Shown: positions 12,601-23,975 of the stretch, piece by piece | Position numbering within the stretch: position 1 is the first letter of the stretch | Layout of the letters: each line of letters begins with the position of its first letter | Assembly: GCA_051453625.1 (NCBI GenBank) | Contig: JBOZIK010000001.1 | Coordinates: forward strand, 293,197,497-293,261,496 | Origin: Welwitschia mirabilis | Taxonomy: Eukaryota > Gnetophyta > Gnetopsida > Welwitschiales | Length of the DNA stretch: 64,000 nt | Direction of reading: 5' to 3' | Program-made: the position numbers and the translations under genes | Notes under the pieces: model-generated | Told to the model about the DNA's origin: nothing | Database searches by the model: none | What the model saw: only the letters and a program-made list of their open reading frames with translations

Positions 12601-13732
12601 TACACCGTAGACCCTGCGTGTGAACTAGCTATGACTTCCTCCATTGGCGCCTGTTGTGCCTATGTATGTTGCATAACCTTATGTGCACTTTACATCCATA
12701 CTCTGTGCCTCTGTAGCCTGCTGCAACACACCGTCTTAGTCCCTGATGTGCTATATGTTGTATTTTGGCTTATCTAAAATAAATAGTGGGATTGCATTTA
12801 TTCCACATGGGTAGCGTAAGGAAAGGACTAAGGCTTTCAAGACATAAAAGGGGTCCTTCTCCTACTTAGTTTTTTCATCCCAGAAATTATAAGCCTTATC
12901 TTAACTATTCTTTCTCTCTCTAGTTGTATTTCACTTGTAATTTTTCTTATGAAATAAAGTTTGGTAGTGTCTGAGGATGTAGGAATAATTGGCCGAACCT
13001 CGTTAAAATCTGGTGTTTCTTTTCTTTATTGTTTTTCGCAATACTATATGCTTACCTGATCACTACCCATCTGCTAGCGCCTATGCGCTGTACATTTGCT
13101 AGTGCTTGCACCTCGACACCCACCTCCCATTTTCTAAGAATGACTCCCACTGAACTCTACCCATAGAATCTGACCAGCATACCCATTTACCATCTATGTT
13201 AACCTAGCATTTTCCTTTCCTCATATACTTCCTCTACTGTAAACTGAATAGAGAATTTAAATCATGATATTTTTCTAACTAGTTATTAAGCTGATGTTAA
13301 GGTAGGAATGGGAAGGTTCTGAGTTCGATTCTCCATGGCATATTAAAATTTTATTTTATAATACCAATCTAATCATTAATGATTAATTACTATTTCATTT
13401 CTTATGTTAATCAATCAATTAAGCATGTTAAAACATTAGCATTTGAATATATTCAAATCCAATGTTAGCTAATATATTGACTTGGTCAAGTCATTGAGTG
13501 AGTCCAACCCTTGGCCAGGAGCATGTGATTAAGTATATTAAGCACTGTTTAATTACTAGCAAAATACAACTGTATAAACTAAAGCAATCTCAATATCTTT
13601 TATTAAGCAACCTTTGAATGTTAAGCTAGGTTATAATATGTAATTATCATCATTTTATACCTAATTTGGTCCAAGTTTATCATTAACTTATCTTTAATTA
13701 GACAAATTTAGTGTTAAAATTAGGATGCTACA
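9693..13732 (+). repeat. 3' LTR of the large-LTR element (carries a solo LTR)
   Basis: It starts TGTCACATC and ends GGATGCTACA, the best preserved termini of the pair. It is 4040 bp. Removing the inserted solo LTR and one 5-bp duplicate gives about 3747 bp, close to the 3819 bp of the 5' LTR. The two LTRs differ at many positions, so the insertion is old. The C-rich middle has lost many CpG sites compared with the 5' LTR. Confidence 0.85.
12756..13043 (+). mobile_element. Solo LTR of a Ty1/copia element
   Basis: This 288-bp segment is absent from the matching place in the 5' LTR (near 5960). It starts TGTTGTATTTTGG, ends CGCAATA (decayed ...CA), and is bounded by a perfect 5-bp target duplication CTATA (12751-12755 and 13044-13048). 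Its last about 80 bp contain GGCCGAACCTCGTTAAAATC followed by GGTGTTTC, a signature I associate with LTR ends of Tork/Tnt1-like plant copia elements. A CATAAAAGG TATA-like box occurs in the middle. No internal domain is present, so it is a recombination-derived solo LTR. Clade is inferred. Confidence 0.85.
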
Positions 13733-13856
13733 ATCTCTCTGACTCTGAAGTATCAAAATTTTCTACTCTACCTAAGTCATAACTTGTAGTAGAAAGTGCT
13801 AGTAGTGTCAGTTCCTCAAACACCTCCTTTGAATTAGTATAAGTGGAAGTTCCCAT
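13728..13856 (-). pseudogene. Unidentified 42-codon open segment at the edge of the large-LTR element
   Basis: An ATG-started frame reads MGTSTYTNSKEVFEEL at its start and ends after ESERL, with a stop made by the first bases of the element's terminus. Codon use looks more balanced than in the surrounding AT-rich repeats. I cannot assign a family. It could be the end of an older coding sequence cut by the insertion, or chance. The rest of 13857-14168 holds nothing I recognise. Confidence 0.25.
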
Positions 13857-14168
13857 GGATTTCTAACTACCTATGCATGCCTTCCCCTTAATAGTTGTGT
13901 GTTTCTGCTTCTTCAGTCTGAATAGATTTCTACTAATATTGCTTATCATTTTTGTAATTACCCTAAAACCCTTTTTTACTAATGATGAACTATGATTAGT
14001 TATGAAATGAGATATCTAAAACTATCTCTTAGAAGGCCTTGTTCTTATGCCTTACCCTATTTGTACTAGAACATCTCACTTCTCACTAAACTCTAATAGC
14101 GAATTCTTAAGTTGAACTAAATTAACTTGTGAAATAGATATACTAGCATTACTATGTATTAGATTCAT

Positions 14169-15517
14169 TGTTGCGATGCTAATTTATTAAATTTTAATGG
14201 TGTACTTTGAGTACATTTGCAGGACATTTATACAGGTTTGGATGCAATTACAATAATTATGAAGAATTAATAGGATATTCACTAAAACATGTAATTATTA
14301 GCATATTTGGAGGTATATTAGGTTTATTTTGATATTTTATGCCTTGCAAGAAAGATTAACTATGCAAAAGACTAATTTCCCTTTACGCTGGAGGATGGAA
14401 AGGCTTCTTGTTCCCTTTGTCATCCTTGCAACAAATAAGACAATAGCGCTTTAGTAGCTTATTGTGACAATGACATGGACTAGAGTTAGGAGTGAAATGA
14501 GCCCTCTTTTCTAAGGATGTATCATTTCCATTGTCATCCCCATGACATGAAAGACGATAACACATTTAGAACCAACTGTGAAGTCAATTACTGAGTCAAA
14601 AGCTAATGACTTATCTATTATTACGGGGCATTATCCATAGTTGCTTCTCCATGATAATCAGGATGATAACTTTTTTGTACAAATAGAACTAGATTATCTT
14701 GCAATGAATTCATGTACTCCATCTTGGCTACTAGGGTTTCTTGTTTGACTTTTAGGGTTATGGTTCTAGAACCTTTAATGTAAAACTGCAAATACCTCCC
14801 TTATCCTTAGTTCCAATTCATCTTTTTGTACTAAATATTCTTCTGATGGATGATTGAAGGATAAGAAATCCATCCATTAGCTATAGATAGAAGATTTCCT
14901 TGGTGTTAGTCTAAGTATCCTTTATTAAAATGCTACTACTTTGTTGTAAGTAGACATAAAGTTAATGATTAATTTAATAACTCTTTTTACTTCTATTATG
15001 TAAATGTCCCTTATGATTTAAGTTGATTATGGTTTGGTGACATCTCTATAGCTTATTTAGATCATAAGGGAAACCTTTGTTAAGATTAACTTAGTTAGTT
15101 TATATTTTACATTTCATTTCATTCCATTTCATAGTTACATTATATATATTCTATTTGGGATATCTTATAGCTTATGTTGGTTAGGAATAAGTGATAAACT
15201 CTTTTAAATTGATCTAAGTTATAAGGGCTAATCTTAGTGATAAGAGGAGTAGTTGTCAAGTAGATTCATCGTTTATCTATTTGCATTTCATCATCATTTC
15301 TTGCATTGCATTGCATTATTGTTTATTTTTATTTATTAAAAGAGAAAAGACTAAATTACTTTATGAAATCAATTTTCCATCTTCTAGCCTAGTACCTTCA
15401 ATGGATTATAACATTCAGGTTCACTCCTATCTATACTAGTGTGATTTTCTCTATAAGTATTATGGTTGATAAGTTTTATATAAGGATTTAAAGATTGCAT
15501 AAATTCACACTATAACA
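14169..15517 (+). repeat. Family-A 5' LTR
   Basis: It begins TGTTGCGATGCTAATTT and ends CACTATAACA; 1349 bp, against 1347 bp for its partner. It includes the palindrome TGTCAT-CCCC-ATGACA at 14532-14547. The TATA position near 14785 has decayed to GCAAATA, so this copy probably lost its promoter. Confidence 0.9.
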
Positions 15518-15541
15518 TTTTAATGCCATTACCAAGAAAGG
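15518..15541 (+). other. Primer-binding site, Athila/Tat (tRNA-Asp) type
   Basis: The sequence after the LTR contains AATGCCATTACCAAGAAAGG. It matches the Athila/Tat site TGGCGCCGTTGCCGGGGA if CpG and other G positions have decayed to A. The family-B copy at 47914 keeps the clearer form TTGGCACCATTACTAAGGA, which supports this reading. Confidence 0.7.
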
Positions 15542-15800
15542 CCACAAGAAGCTAGAGGATTATTACTATATTAAATAAGTACCTTGGATTTCAATTCTAA
15601 TTATTTATTTGAAGTAGTGTTGTATTTTTATTGTAGTTTAATAGGTTTATTTTTGTAATTTTTATTTTCCATAGTATTAATAAGTACTTTAATCCCCATG
15701 GTATTTAGGATGGTAATTAATATTTATTTTTTCCTTACAAGTTTTTTTTTCCTTTTTTGTTTTTTATTTTTGGTTTCTATACCATAATAATATGACATTT

Positions 15801-15836
15801 CCACTATCATCCACATGATACATAGGATGATAGTGG
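15801..15836. repeat. Perfect 12-bp inverted repeat (palindrome module)
   Basis: CCACTATCATCC (15801-15812) and GGATGATAGTGG (15825-15836) are exact reverse complements around a 12-nt spacer ACATGATACATA that is itself nearly symmetric. It lies between the PBS and the decayed reading frame. Confidence 0.85.
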
Positions 15837-16154
15837 CTACTTTTACTTTCTATAATTCATTCTTCTATTCTACGATTTTACTTTTCTCTGTGATCATTTT
15901 ATTAGTTATTCCCATGAGGGTTTAAACAATAGCTGTTACACATCTCATGAGTGTTAAGGATTCAATAATTTTGATAAAACAATGAAACATAAAAGAGATA
16001 AGAACTTTCTCTTTGCTGTGTACTTATCTTCTTTACCATCTTGAATTAGATTCTCTTGTTTCATTCTTCTCAATTACTTTAATAAATAGTAATAAAAGGA
16101 CCCTTGGGAAAACTTTTTCTAAAAGGAAGAGAAACTTGAAAAGTTCTGAGGACA

Positions 16155-17883
16155 ATGGTAAAAAAAGGCTTTAAGAAATTTTTGCAAAAAGAGGTAGAAA
16201 AACAAAAAAATGATGTTGAGAGTAGGAATTGGACTCCTTCCTCTTTTCAACCATCTTATTATTTCCACTTTTCTTGTAATTTTAGGGATTCCACCTCATT
16301 TAAAAAGCTTCTTGCAATTATTTTTATCAATTTCAAACATCTTTTATGCATTATTATGAAGAAGACGACGCACTTCCCATTAACTACTATGGAGAAGAAA
16401 AAGATTCAATGAAAGAAATGATTAACAAAATGAAGAAGAGTCAAGAAAATATTAATAAAACCCTAGAAAATCTAATTGAAATCTTTGAACAAATACTATT
16501 AAAAAATTAATATTCTTTTACAGCATAACATCCTCAAACCTATCCTTCTATATCCTATTTTGAGGAAAATAAGAAGAACTTAGAAAAAATTGACAATGAT
16601 TTTTGCTTTTAAATAGAAAATGAAACTTTGTATTAAACTTCAACATGTTACTCATTAGGAGATGAGCAAAAGGAAGATAATAATAACACAACTTAATCTT
16701 TCAACAATTAGGATGAGGATGACCATTCATTAGATGATGATATTAAGGTATTAGATTATATCCCTATCATCTATTTACTGTTAGATAATCTAAATAAGAA
16801 ATCCATTCATGAAAAATCTAAAAATGTTTTAATCAATGATGAAGATGATGCTCTTATTTCTCTTGATAATGTTTTTGATGAATCTAATAACTTAAAGAAT
16901 AAAAACAATATTCAATAAGAGAAGAAAGATATAGTCACGAAATAATGATAAAGATAATAATGAAGAAACTAATCATANNNNNNNNNNNNNNNNNNNNNNN
17001 NNNNNNNNNNNNNNNNNNNNNNNNNNNNNNNNNNNNNNNNNNNNNNNNNNNNNNNNNNNNNNNNNNNNNNNNNNNNNNNNNNNNNNNNNNNNNNNNNNNN
17101 NNNNNNNNNNNNNNNNNNNNNNNNNNNNNNNNNNNNNNNNNNNNNNNNNNNNNNNNNNNNNNNNNNNNNNNNNNNNNNNNNNNNNNNNNNNNNNNNNNNN
17201 NNNNNNNNNNNNNNNNNNNNNNNNNNNNNNNNNNNNNNNNNNNNNNNNNNNNNNNNNNNNNNNNNNNNNNNNNNNNNNNNNNNNNNNNNNNNNNNNNNNN
17301 NNNNNNNNNNNNNNNNNNNNNNNNNNNNNNTCTTATTTCTCTTGATAATATTTTTGATGAATCTAATAACCTAGAGTATAAAAACAATATTCAATAAGAG
17401 AAGAAAGATATAGTCACAAATAATGATAAAGAAAGTGAAGAAACAACCCAACGAAATAATGATAAAGATAATAATGAAGAAACTAATCATAATGAAAGGT
17501 TTACAGAGATTCATTCAAACTTCATAAAAGATATACTTGTTTATTCTACTCATACTGCTACATCCTTTACACCTATGCCTCTATGTACAACTTCAAATAA
17601 CATCCTTCCTTTTACTTCTACTTTTACTTTAACATTACCTTATAATCTTGGTAATGATAACCTTTCTCCATGTCTTCCATTTAAACCTTTATATACTTCT
17701 CAAAGCCATGCTCCCTTTCTTGACTTCCATAAAACTAGTAAATTTAAGGATTCAATTCCTCCTATCTCTCAATTTCTAACTTTGAAAAATTTATGTAATA
17801 CTCAAACTAACATCCTTCTTTTTCCACCAAGTCCACTTCACCTTGTGCTTTTAATGATTATTCTTTTTAAAAGTTTAAATTAA
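16155..17883 (+). pseudogene. Decayed family-A reading frame of unknown function
   Basis: Readable pieces in shifting frames include NWTPSSFQPS near 16225-16255, an acidic stretch with YYGEEKDSMKEMINKMKK from about 16360, a second acidic run with LINDEDDALISLDN near 16830-16870, and a Ser/Thr/Pro-rich tail at 17575-17883 (MPLCTTSNNILPFTSTFTL start). The same pieces, in the same order, occur in the inverted copy at 41231-42669, including the pairs RDSTSF, INDEDDA and PSSTTSNHILPSTST. Conservation of readable pieces in two old copies points to a real ancestral protein. I cannot match it to gag, protease, integrase or an envelope-like family. A 353-N gap (16978-17330) interrupts it. Confidence 0.5.
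16852..17491. repeat. Gap-flanking duplicated block
   Basis: 16852-16977 and 17331-17491 are near-identical around a 353-N gap. The second copy carries about 36 extra bases near 17425-17460. It follows the same pattern as the other gap-flanking duplicates. Confidence 0.7.
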
Positions 17884-18802
17884 AATGTCTTAGGATTTTT
17901 AATTAGTTAAACCTTATCTTCTTAATGACAATCCATATTTAGAAATGAATATTAAGGATTCTAAATCTTATTAAGCATTCTCAAAAACTCTTAAAAATAG
18001 ATTGAATTCATTATTTAAGTTGTGTCTTACATGAATTTTATAATGATACTCATGATTTATAATGTTTTGATAAGAGATTATTTATCAATGAAATTTATTA
18101 TTTCTTTATCTCTTATTTGTATTTTAAAATTTATGCTATTAAAGTTTTATCATTTTACTCTCTTTTCCTCCAATTTATTTTATTCCAAAATGATTATATA
18201 TCTTTTATGATTTATCAATTGGTTTCTATTTGTTTCCGCCCTTATTTTTAAAAAAAAACAATACTTAAGTTCACCTTTTATACAATTAGTTAAACCTTTC
18301 AATGATAAGGTCCTTACCTTTTAAAAAAAAGTACATTTTAAAATGGATTAGTTAAAACCTTCAATCTAAATACTTAAAACTTTCAGAAGTTAATGAATAG
18401 AAGGTTAAAAATCATTGAACTATCTATCAATTAAACCTTGAACATGATAGAAGCATTTATCTTGGATTTTCCTCTTGCCATTATATAAATTATTCCTCAG
18501 TTGATTCTTTTAATAAATGCCATTATATTACTTCAACATCTTTAACTTAAATAATTTTTTATTTTTTGAAGTTATCATGACTAGTAAATCTTTTACTTGG
18601 GTACTCTAAGTGATAAAATTGAATTCACTCAATCTTAAAACATTCATACATGTATGAATTTTATTTTGAAGAAAGATGCCTTGGTTTTTTTTATTTTCTC
18701 TCAATGATGTGAGCCTTTAATTATTTGGGTGTTATTCTTCATTTCTCATCTCATTACTTCATCCTTATCCTTAAAGTACTTAGTTATGTGGAATTTATCT
18801 TT

Positions 18803-18890
18803 AAAAAAAGAAAGAAAGAAAGAAAGAAAGAAAGGAGAGGAGTAAAAAAAAGAAAACAGAAAGAAAGTAAAAAAAAACAAAAAAGACTAG
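18803..18890 (+). repeat. Purine-rich microsatellite (AAAG)n with adjoining A/G tract
   Basis: About eight AAAG units are followed by a long A/G-rich run. A purine tract lies at the same structural position in family B (52028-52062, GAA units; repeated at about 52863-52885) and, as CT tracts, in the inverted A copy (about 40284-40335). The position is conserved although the repeat unit differs. Confidence 0.75.
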
Positions 18891-18934
18891 AAAATAAATA
18901 AATAATAATCATGATATTTTATATCTGAATTAAA

Positions 18935-19060
18935 ACTTTGGTCATCATGGCGTCCTATTGCAAGAACACTAGGGCAAATTTTTATGAGAGATAAAAACTC
19001 CATTAGGGGGTTAGTTGGCCATGCTATGCGGGTCCTTATTCTTCTAATAGTAATTGCACT
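18935..19060 (+). other. Conserved non-coding block of families A and B
   Basis: This block follows the purine tract and contains ACTCCATTAGGGGGTTAG and GTTGGCCATGCTATG. It is recognisable in family B at about 52085-52255 (repeated at 52920-53095) and in the inverted A copy at 40085-40260. It is better conserved and richer in G than the flanking domain. It has no open reading frame, so an RNA or priming function is possible. Confidence 0.6.
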
Positions 19061-20633
19061 TCCCTCATCATAGAAAATAATTTTTATTTAGAAGCTATAG
19101 ATTAGTGATATCCTTGATGTCATTAGAGGCATTACTTGTTTTCTAGACTCATTTTTGCATATAGTAATTCCACATGATCATTCTACCTTTTTTAGATTCT
19201 GATATTGTTTTGGGATATCAGCAAGTAAGTTCATTTCTTATAAGCTTTTGACTTATCATTTCTTGATTGAAAACATTAGATATACTTGGTATTTTCGTAA
19301 TCATTGCCTATTCAAGTGGCACTTTATAAGTCTTCTACATTATTTCATGCATCATTATTTGGTGATTTTATGATTTCTACCAAGAATCTTTGCTAAGTTA
19401 AAATTTTGAGTAGGTAAATGATCTTCTTCATGTTCCTAGTTGTTCATTTTTACTATGGTTTTCTTAGTTGTTTTATTTGGAATTTTCAAATTCATTTATG
19501 TATATTTTTCCATACAATAATTAGGACTTAATAATTTGGTAGTTTTCTAGTTGTCTTTTAATTTTTACTCATAGTTTTTATTTATAAAGGTTGTTTTTCT
19601 TTTATCACTTTAATTGATGCATTCCTTTCACTTTGATTGAAGTATTTCTTTTGTTTTATGCTAATGTTTTTTTTATTTCTTTGTTTTTAATTTGGCATAC
19701 ATCCACTTACAAAATATTGAATGCTTATTAAGTTTGAGGTAAATTTGAGGAGTTTTTCTAAGCATTACTTCCTTCTACTTAGTACATTATTATGGTATCA
19801 TAAGTCGCTTTCACCATGGTTATGATTTTTCAGGATAATTCTTCACTTTTTACCTTCTTTATAATTTTCTACTGCCTTTTTAATGCTTATCTACTTTTAT
19901 ACGTTTTATGGTTTTTCTTATCTTTTCAACATCTTATTTGATCAGTGTCATCCCACGTATATTGTTTCCATGATAGACAAAATGACAATCATTATTTTGA
20001 CTCTATTGCAATCTGGGACATCTTGCTTCACCTATGGGGGAAGTAAGATATATTTTTAAGTTTTCTTAAGATATTGAGTTAAAATTTTTAATATTAAAAG
20101 GATCATTTTTGAAGAGTTATTTCGATATAATTTCATATTACTAGAATAAATTTTCATGGATATTATCTATTAAGAGCATAGTAGCACACTTATAGAGTTT
20201 TCTTGCAGTTATGTTTCAAAATACCTAAAACATCTTAAACAAGGAAAAGAATGTTATGATTACTTTTTATACTTTACCCCTTGTATAATACATTAATGGA
20301 CTTGTATGCATCATTTTGAGTTATTACTACTTAGTTATATATATAAATTTTAATATCACTATCTCAAATTATGCATACACATTATCATTTTCTGAACTAT
20401 CATTGTTACATTTTATGATTTATTTGTATGATATTCATTTGTTATATTGCAATATGTTTAAGTAGGAGGATTATAAATATTTTAGTATTTGTACTAGTTA
20501 ATTGGATTTTTGATGTTTATACCGACATAGTAAAAATTAAACTCAAAATTACACTTTTCTAGTTTCGTGTTATCCTAAGTTAAATTAGCTCATAATATGG
20601 CTGATCACTTATTTTGTTAAGAACTGATAAGGC

Positions 20634-20647
20634 TAAGTAGGGGGCTA
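20634..20647 (+). other. Polypurine tract of family A
   Basis: AAGTAGGGGGCTA precedes the TGTTGTGATG start of the 3' LTR. The same tract, decayed, precedes the LTRs at 1609 and 54257 and, reversed, the LTR end at 37250. Confidence 0.75.
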
Positions 20648-21994
20648 TGTTGTGATGATAATTTGTAGGATTTTGATGTTGTATTTTGAGTACTTTTATA
20701 GGACATTAATATAGGTTTAGAAATAATTCTAATGATTATGGAGAATCGATAAGATGTTCACTAAAACATGCAATTCTTAGCATATTTGAAGGTATCTTAG
20801 GTAGATTTTGATAATTCATGCCTTGAAGGAAACATTAACAATGCAGAAGAATAATTTCCCTTTGTGCTAGAGGATGTATAGGTTTGTCATCCTCTCTATT
20901 ATTCCCATAATAGATAGGACAATAGCACTTTAGTATCCTATTGCAATAGTGATGTGAACTAGAATTAGAAGCTAAGAAGCACCTTTTTCTCAGGAAGTTT
21001 TGTTACCATTGTCATCCCCATGACATGAGGGATGAAAACACATTTAAAGCCAACTACAAGGCCAATTGTAAAGCCAAAATCTAATGAATTATCTATTATT
21101 ATATGGCATCATTCCTAGTGTCATCTCCATGAAAGTCAAAATGACAATTATTTTGTAAAAATAGAATTGAGTTATCTTGTAATGAGGCCATGCACTGCAT
21201 TTGGGTTTCTAGGGTTTCTTCTTTGAATTCTATGGTTATAGTTTAGAATATTTAACATAAAACTATAAATACCTACCTTGTACTCACTTCCAATTCATCT
21301 TTGTATAGTGGATATTCTTGTGATAAAAGATTAAAGGATAGGAGTTCCATCCATTAGCTACAAAGAGAATATTACCTTGGTATTAAGCTGAGTATCTTCC
21401 ATTGAGGTGTTGCTACTTTGTTGTAACTATATGTAAGGTTGATGATTAATTTGATTGCTCTTTTTACTCCTATTATGTAAATGTCCCTTATGGTTTAAGT
21501 TGATTGTGGTTTGGTGATAGCTCTATAGTTTATTTAGATCTTAAAGACAACCTTTGTTAAGGTTAACTTTCTTAGTTTAGATCTTGCATTACATTTCACT
21601 CCATTTCATATTTACATTATTCATATTCTACTTGGCATATCACATGTCTTATGTTGGTTAGAAGCAAGTGACAAAATCTTTCTAATTTATTTAGGTTATA
21701 AGGGATAATCTTGATGACAGAAGTATTAGTAGTCAAGTAGATTCATCATTCATTTATTTGCATTTTATCATCATTTTTTGCATTGCATTGAATTATTGTC
21801 TATTTTCATTTACTAAAAGCAAAAAGACTAAAACACTTTGTGAAATCAATTCTCTAACTTCTAGACTAGTGCCTTCAACAAATTATAACATTTAACTTAA
21901 CTCTTGTCTATACTAGTATGGGGTTTTCTGCAAGTATTGTGGTTTACAGGTTTTGCTTAAGGACTTAGAGATTATATAAATTCATACTACAACA
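20648..21994 (+). repeat. Family-A 3' LTR
   Basis: It starts TGTTGTGATGATAATTTG and ends CATACTACAACA, giving canonical TG...CA ends, and is 1347 bp. It retains TATAAATA at 21264-21271 and the palindrome TGTCAT-CCCC-ATGACA at 21010-21025, with GGGATGA just downstream. Confidence 0.9.
21264..21271 (+). promoter_or_regulatory. LTR TATA box
   Basis: TATAAATA lies about 615 bp into the LTR, matching 2221-2228. It is a promoter by position and conservation only. Confidence 0.5.
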
Positions 21995-22125
21995 TCCATC
22001 AAATAGGGGTAACCCATATTCTGACCCTTATGAAAGAGGGTAATGATGTTCATGCATAATATAAAGCTAGGATTANNNNNNNNNNNNNNNNNNNNNNNNN
22101 NNNNNNNNNNNNNNNNNNNNNNNNN

Positions 22126-23320
22126 ATATTAATTATAACGACCTTCATAGACTAGAATATTACTAAATGTAGTTAAGCTTAAAATTAATGCATTACATAC
22201 CATGTATTTTCATTTCACATTCTCATAAAAGTTCATCTTCACATGCCTAAAGATAATAGTGCTCAAAGAAATATTAATAAAATAACATGTGAACAAGTCC
22301 TTGAAGAAATGCATGTACAACTAAAGAAGCTATAAATCATCTATTCCAAATAGAGAATAAACAAAACTAGAACTAAGAAATAGAAAGATACCTCTTACTT
22401 GCATCTAAAATTGGCTAGTAAAGTCATCTATTTTATAGATGTTAGCATAAAGCTCATGAACTACTATGTTTAGAATACTCTATTATAGCTGAACTATCAT
22501 ATCACAATTAAAAGTAAACAAGTAAGAAAAGAGTTGATCTTTTTTATGTTTTTCAAAACTAAAGGTACTTTCTACAATAATTTAGTTCTTGATCCAAGTT
22601 TTAAACTATTTTATTACTAATTCATGATTGATTTATACTAAGGTCTATGTTTTTCAATGATATGTTCCTTTTCTATTAAAGTACTAGAGGGTTTTCTCAT
22701 CATTATTTAAAGAGAAAGATACTAAAAAAACCAAATTCTAATGAAACTATTTAATAAAACTCAAAAAAATAGCACTTGTTATAAAACTAACACCTGATTT
22801 ACTTACTGTGTAGACTTTTTCAACTTAAAAATGTCTATGATAAGATATCTAAGAAACAAAAGATTTGATAGCACTCTAATGGAGACATATTCTAAGTTTA
22901 ATACTAAAAATGAGGGTTGATAAAGCCTTTCCTACTTAGAAAGGATTAAAACCTTTATCGTTTTATGCATTTTTAATTTTTGATGTGCAATGTAAAAGAC
23001 TTCTATCATATAATAGATGTCTAAAGTGATGAAATTTTGTTTCTATAAAGCCTAAAAATGTATTCTAATAAATATTTCCAATAGTTACCTAAGCATAGAA
23101 AAGACACTTATCAAGAAAAAAGATGTCTAATTTCAAAAATAAAAAATAAAAAACAAATAGTTGACCTCTATATATGTCTATATAATCTAAAGACATCTAC
23201 TTAATAGACATTTATAGCTTTAAAGATGTCTTCATATTAGATGTTTGCAACTTTAATGACATCTTTCTTGTAAAATAGAAACTTCTAAATATTCGATAAT
23301 GAACATCAAAATTAGACTAC
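22126..23320 (-). repeat. Putative copia 3' LTR (partial)
   Basis: The reverse complement from about 23320 reads AGTCTAATTTTGATG then a segment like that at 28690 on the same strand (TCCTAATTTTGATGATTACA). This is a common start of plant copia LTRs. It is preceded by TTTTTTTGTCATTTTTTAAG, resembling the usual pre-PPT sequence. The word CTAAGTTTAATACTAA and many AGATGTCTT/AAGACATCT words are shared with 27243-28690. The far end is not resolved. Confidence 0.5.
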
Positions 23321-23429
23321 TAGGTCTTAAAAAATGACAAAAAAATTCATATGATATACTTGTTAAAGATCTACTTAATATCTAAACTCACAAAGTATTA
23401 ATAATTAAGATGTTGAGTTGAGATTTAAG

Positions 23430-23975
23430 AGATATTACCTGTAGAATTAGCTAATTAGATAAGGGTTAATTTCCACATTCTAGCACAATTTGATAAAGCT
23501 TTTTTCACTTAATATTTTGATAAAAGCTATCATCAATTGGTCATTTATTTTAACATAGTCCAATACAATGCTTTAGTTTGTACATTCTTATTAGGTAAGT
23601 GATGTATGATTTATATGTTTTTCAGATGTTAATAACACTCCTATTATCATAGTAAATAAAAATATTCTTCATGATGAGTTTAAAGTCCTTTAATATTTGC
23701 TTCATATAAAGTGTTTGATTACAATGACTTTGAACAACGATGTACTCCATCTTGACAGTTGAGAAAGTAATTTAGTTTTGCTTTTTTCTACTTCAAGACA
23801 CTAACAGTTATCTAATTAATAATTAACTTCCCCTAATACTCCTTTTTTCATCTTTGAAACCTATTTAGCCTACATCAAAACATCTAACTAGTTTAAGATA
23901 TGAGTACTTTGAATACAAAAGGGCCTAATTAGTATTACCTTTTAAATAATAAAATATTCTTTTCTTATTAAGACT
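23430..23975 (-). pseudogene. Copia reverse-transcriptase C-terminus and RNase H remnant
   Basis: The minus strand, with stops, reads RIFYYLKGNTN, then FKDEKRSI, then TFSTVKMEYIV, then LYMKQILKDFKLIMKNIFI followed by YYDNRSVINI. These line up in order with the plant copia RT-RNase H block: the R-I-x-R-Y-L-K-G end of RT, the K-S-T-S motif, L-S-T-A-E-A-E-Y, W-M-K-Q, and C-D-N-x-S-A-I. The first acidic RNase H residues are altered. The domain normally sits at the end of pol, next to the 3' LTR, as here. Confidence 0.8.

Larger units (their letters stand above)
2948..13732 (+). mobile_element. Large-LTR retrotransposon, Tekay/Del-like ends, non-coding interior (LARD-type)
   Basis: Two direct repeats of about 3.8 kb (2948-6766 and 9693-13732) enclose a short interior. 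The LTR starts as TGTCACATC and ends as GGATGCTACA in the better preserved copies. These ends, and a PBS reading TGATATCAAAGCCTAG (decayed tRNA-iMet site TGGTATCAGAGC...), resemble plant chromovirus Tekay/Del elements. The interior of about 2.9 kb, about 2.1 kb once a duplication and two gaps are removed, has no gag or pol I can recognise, so it fits a large retrotransposon derivative. I could not find a matching 5-bp target duplication (flanks AGTTA and ATCTC). This could reflect decay or inter-element recombination. Confidence 0.8.
14169..21994 (+). mobile_element. Family-A LTR retrotransposon, complete structure, Athila/Tat-type PBS, no readable pol
   Basis: Both LTRs are present (14169-15517 and 20648-21994). 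The flanks are TTCAT (14164-14168) and TCCAT (21995-21999), a 5-bp target duplication with one mismatch. The PBS is a decayed form of the tRNA-Asp-type site used by Athila/Tat elements, and a polypurine tract precedes the 3' LTR. The interior of about 5.1 kb includes a gap with flanking duplication (16852-17491). It holds a decayed reading frame of unknown function, then a long non-coding 3' domain shared with family B. I see no gag, reverse-transcriptase or RNase H motif. The element is old and non-autonomous. Confidence 0.85.

Noticed and set aside
11949-12623. Open frames of 70-113 codons in the 3' LTR
   Set aside because: Same LTR patch as 5212-6103; no conserved frame between the two LTRs and no family match.
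16935-17397. 150-codon open frames on both strands
   Set aside because: Almost entirely unresolved bases (N), so the open frame is artificial.
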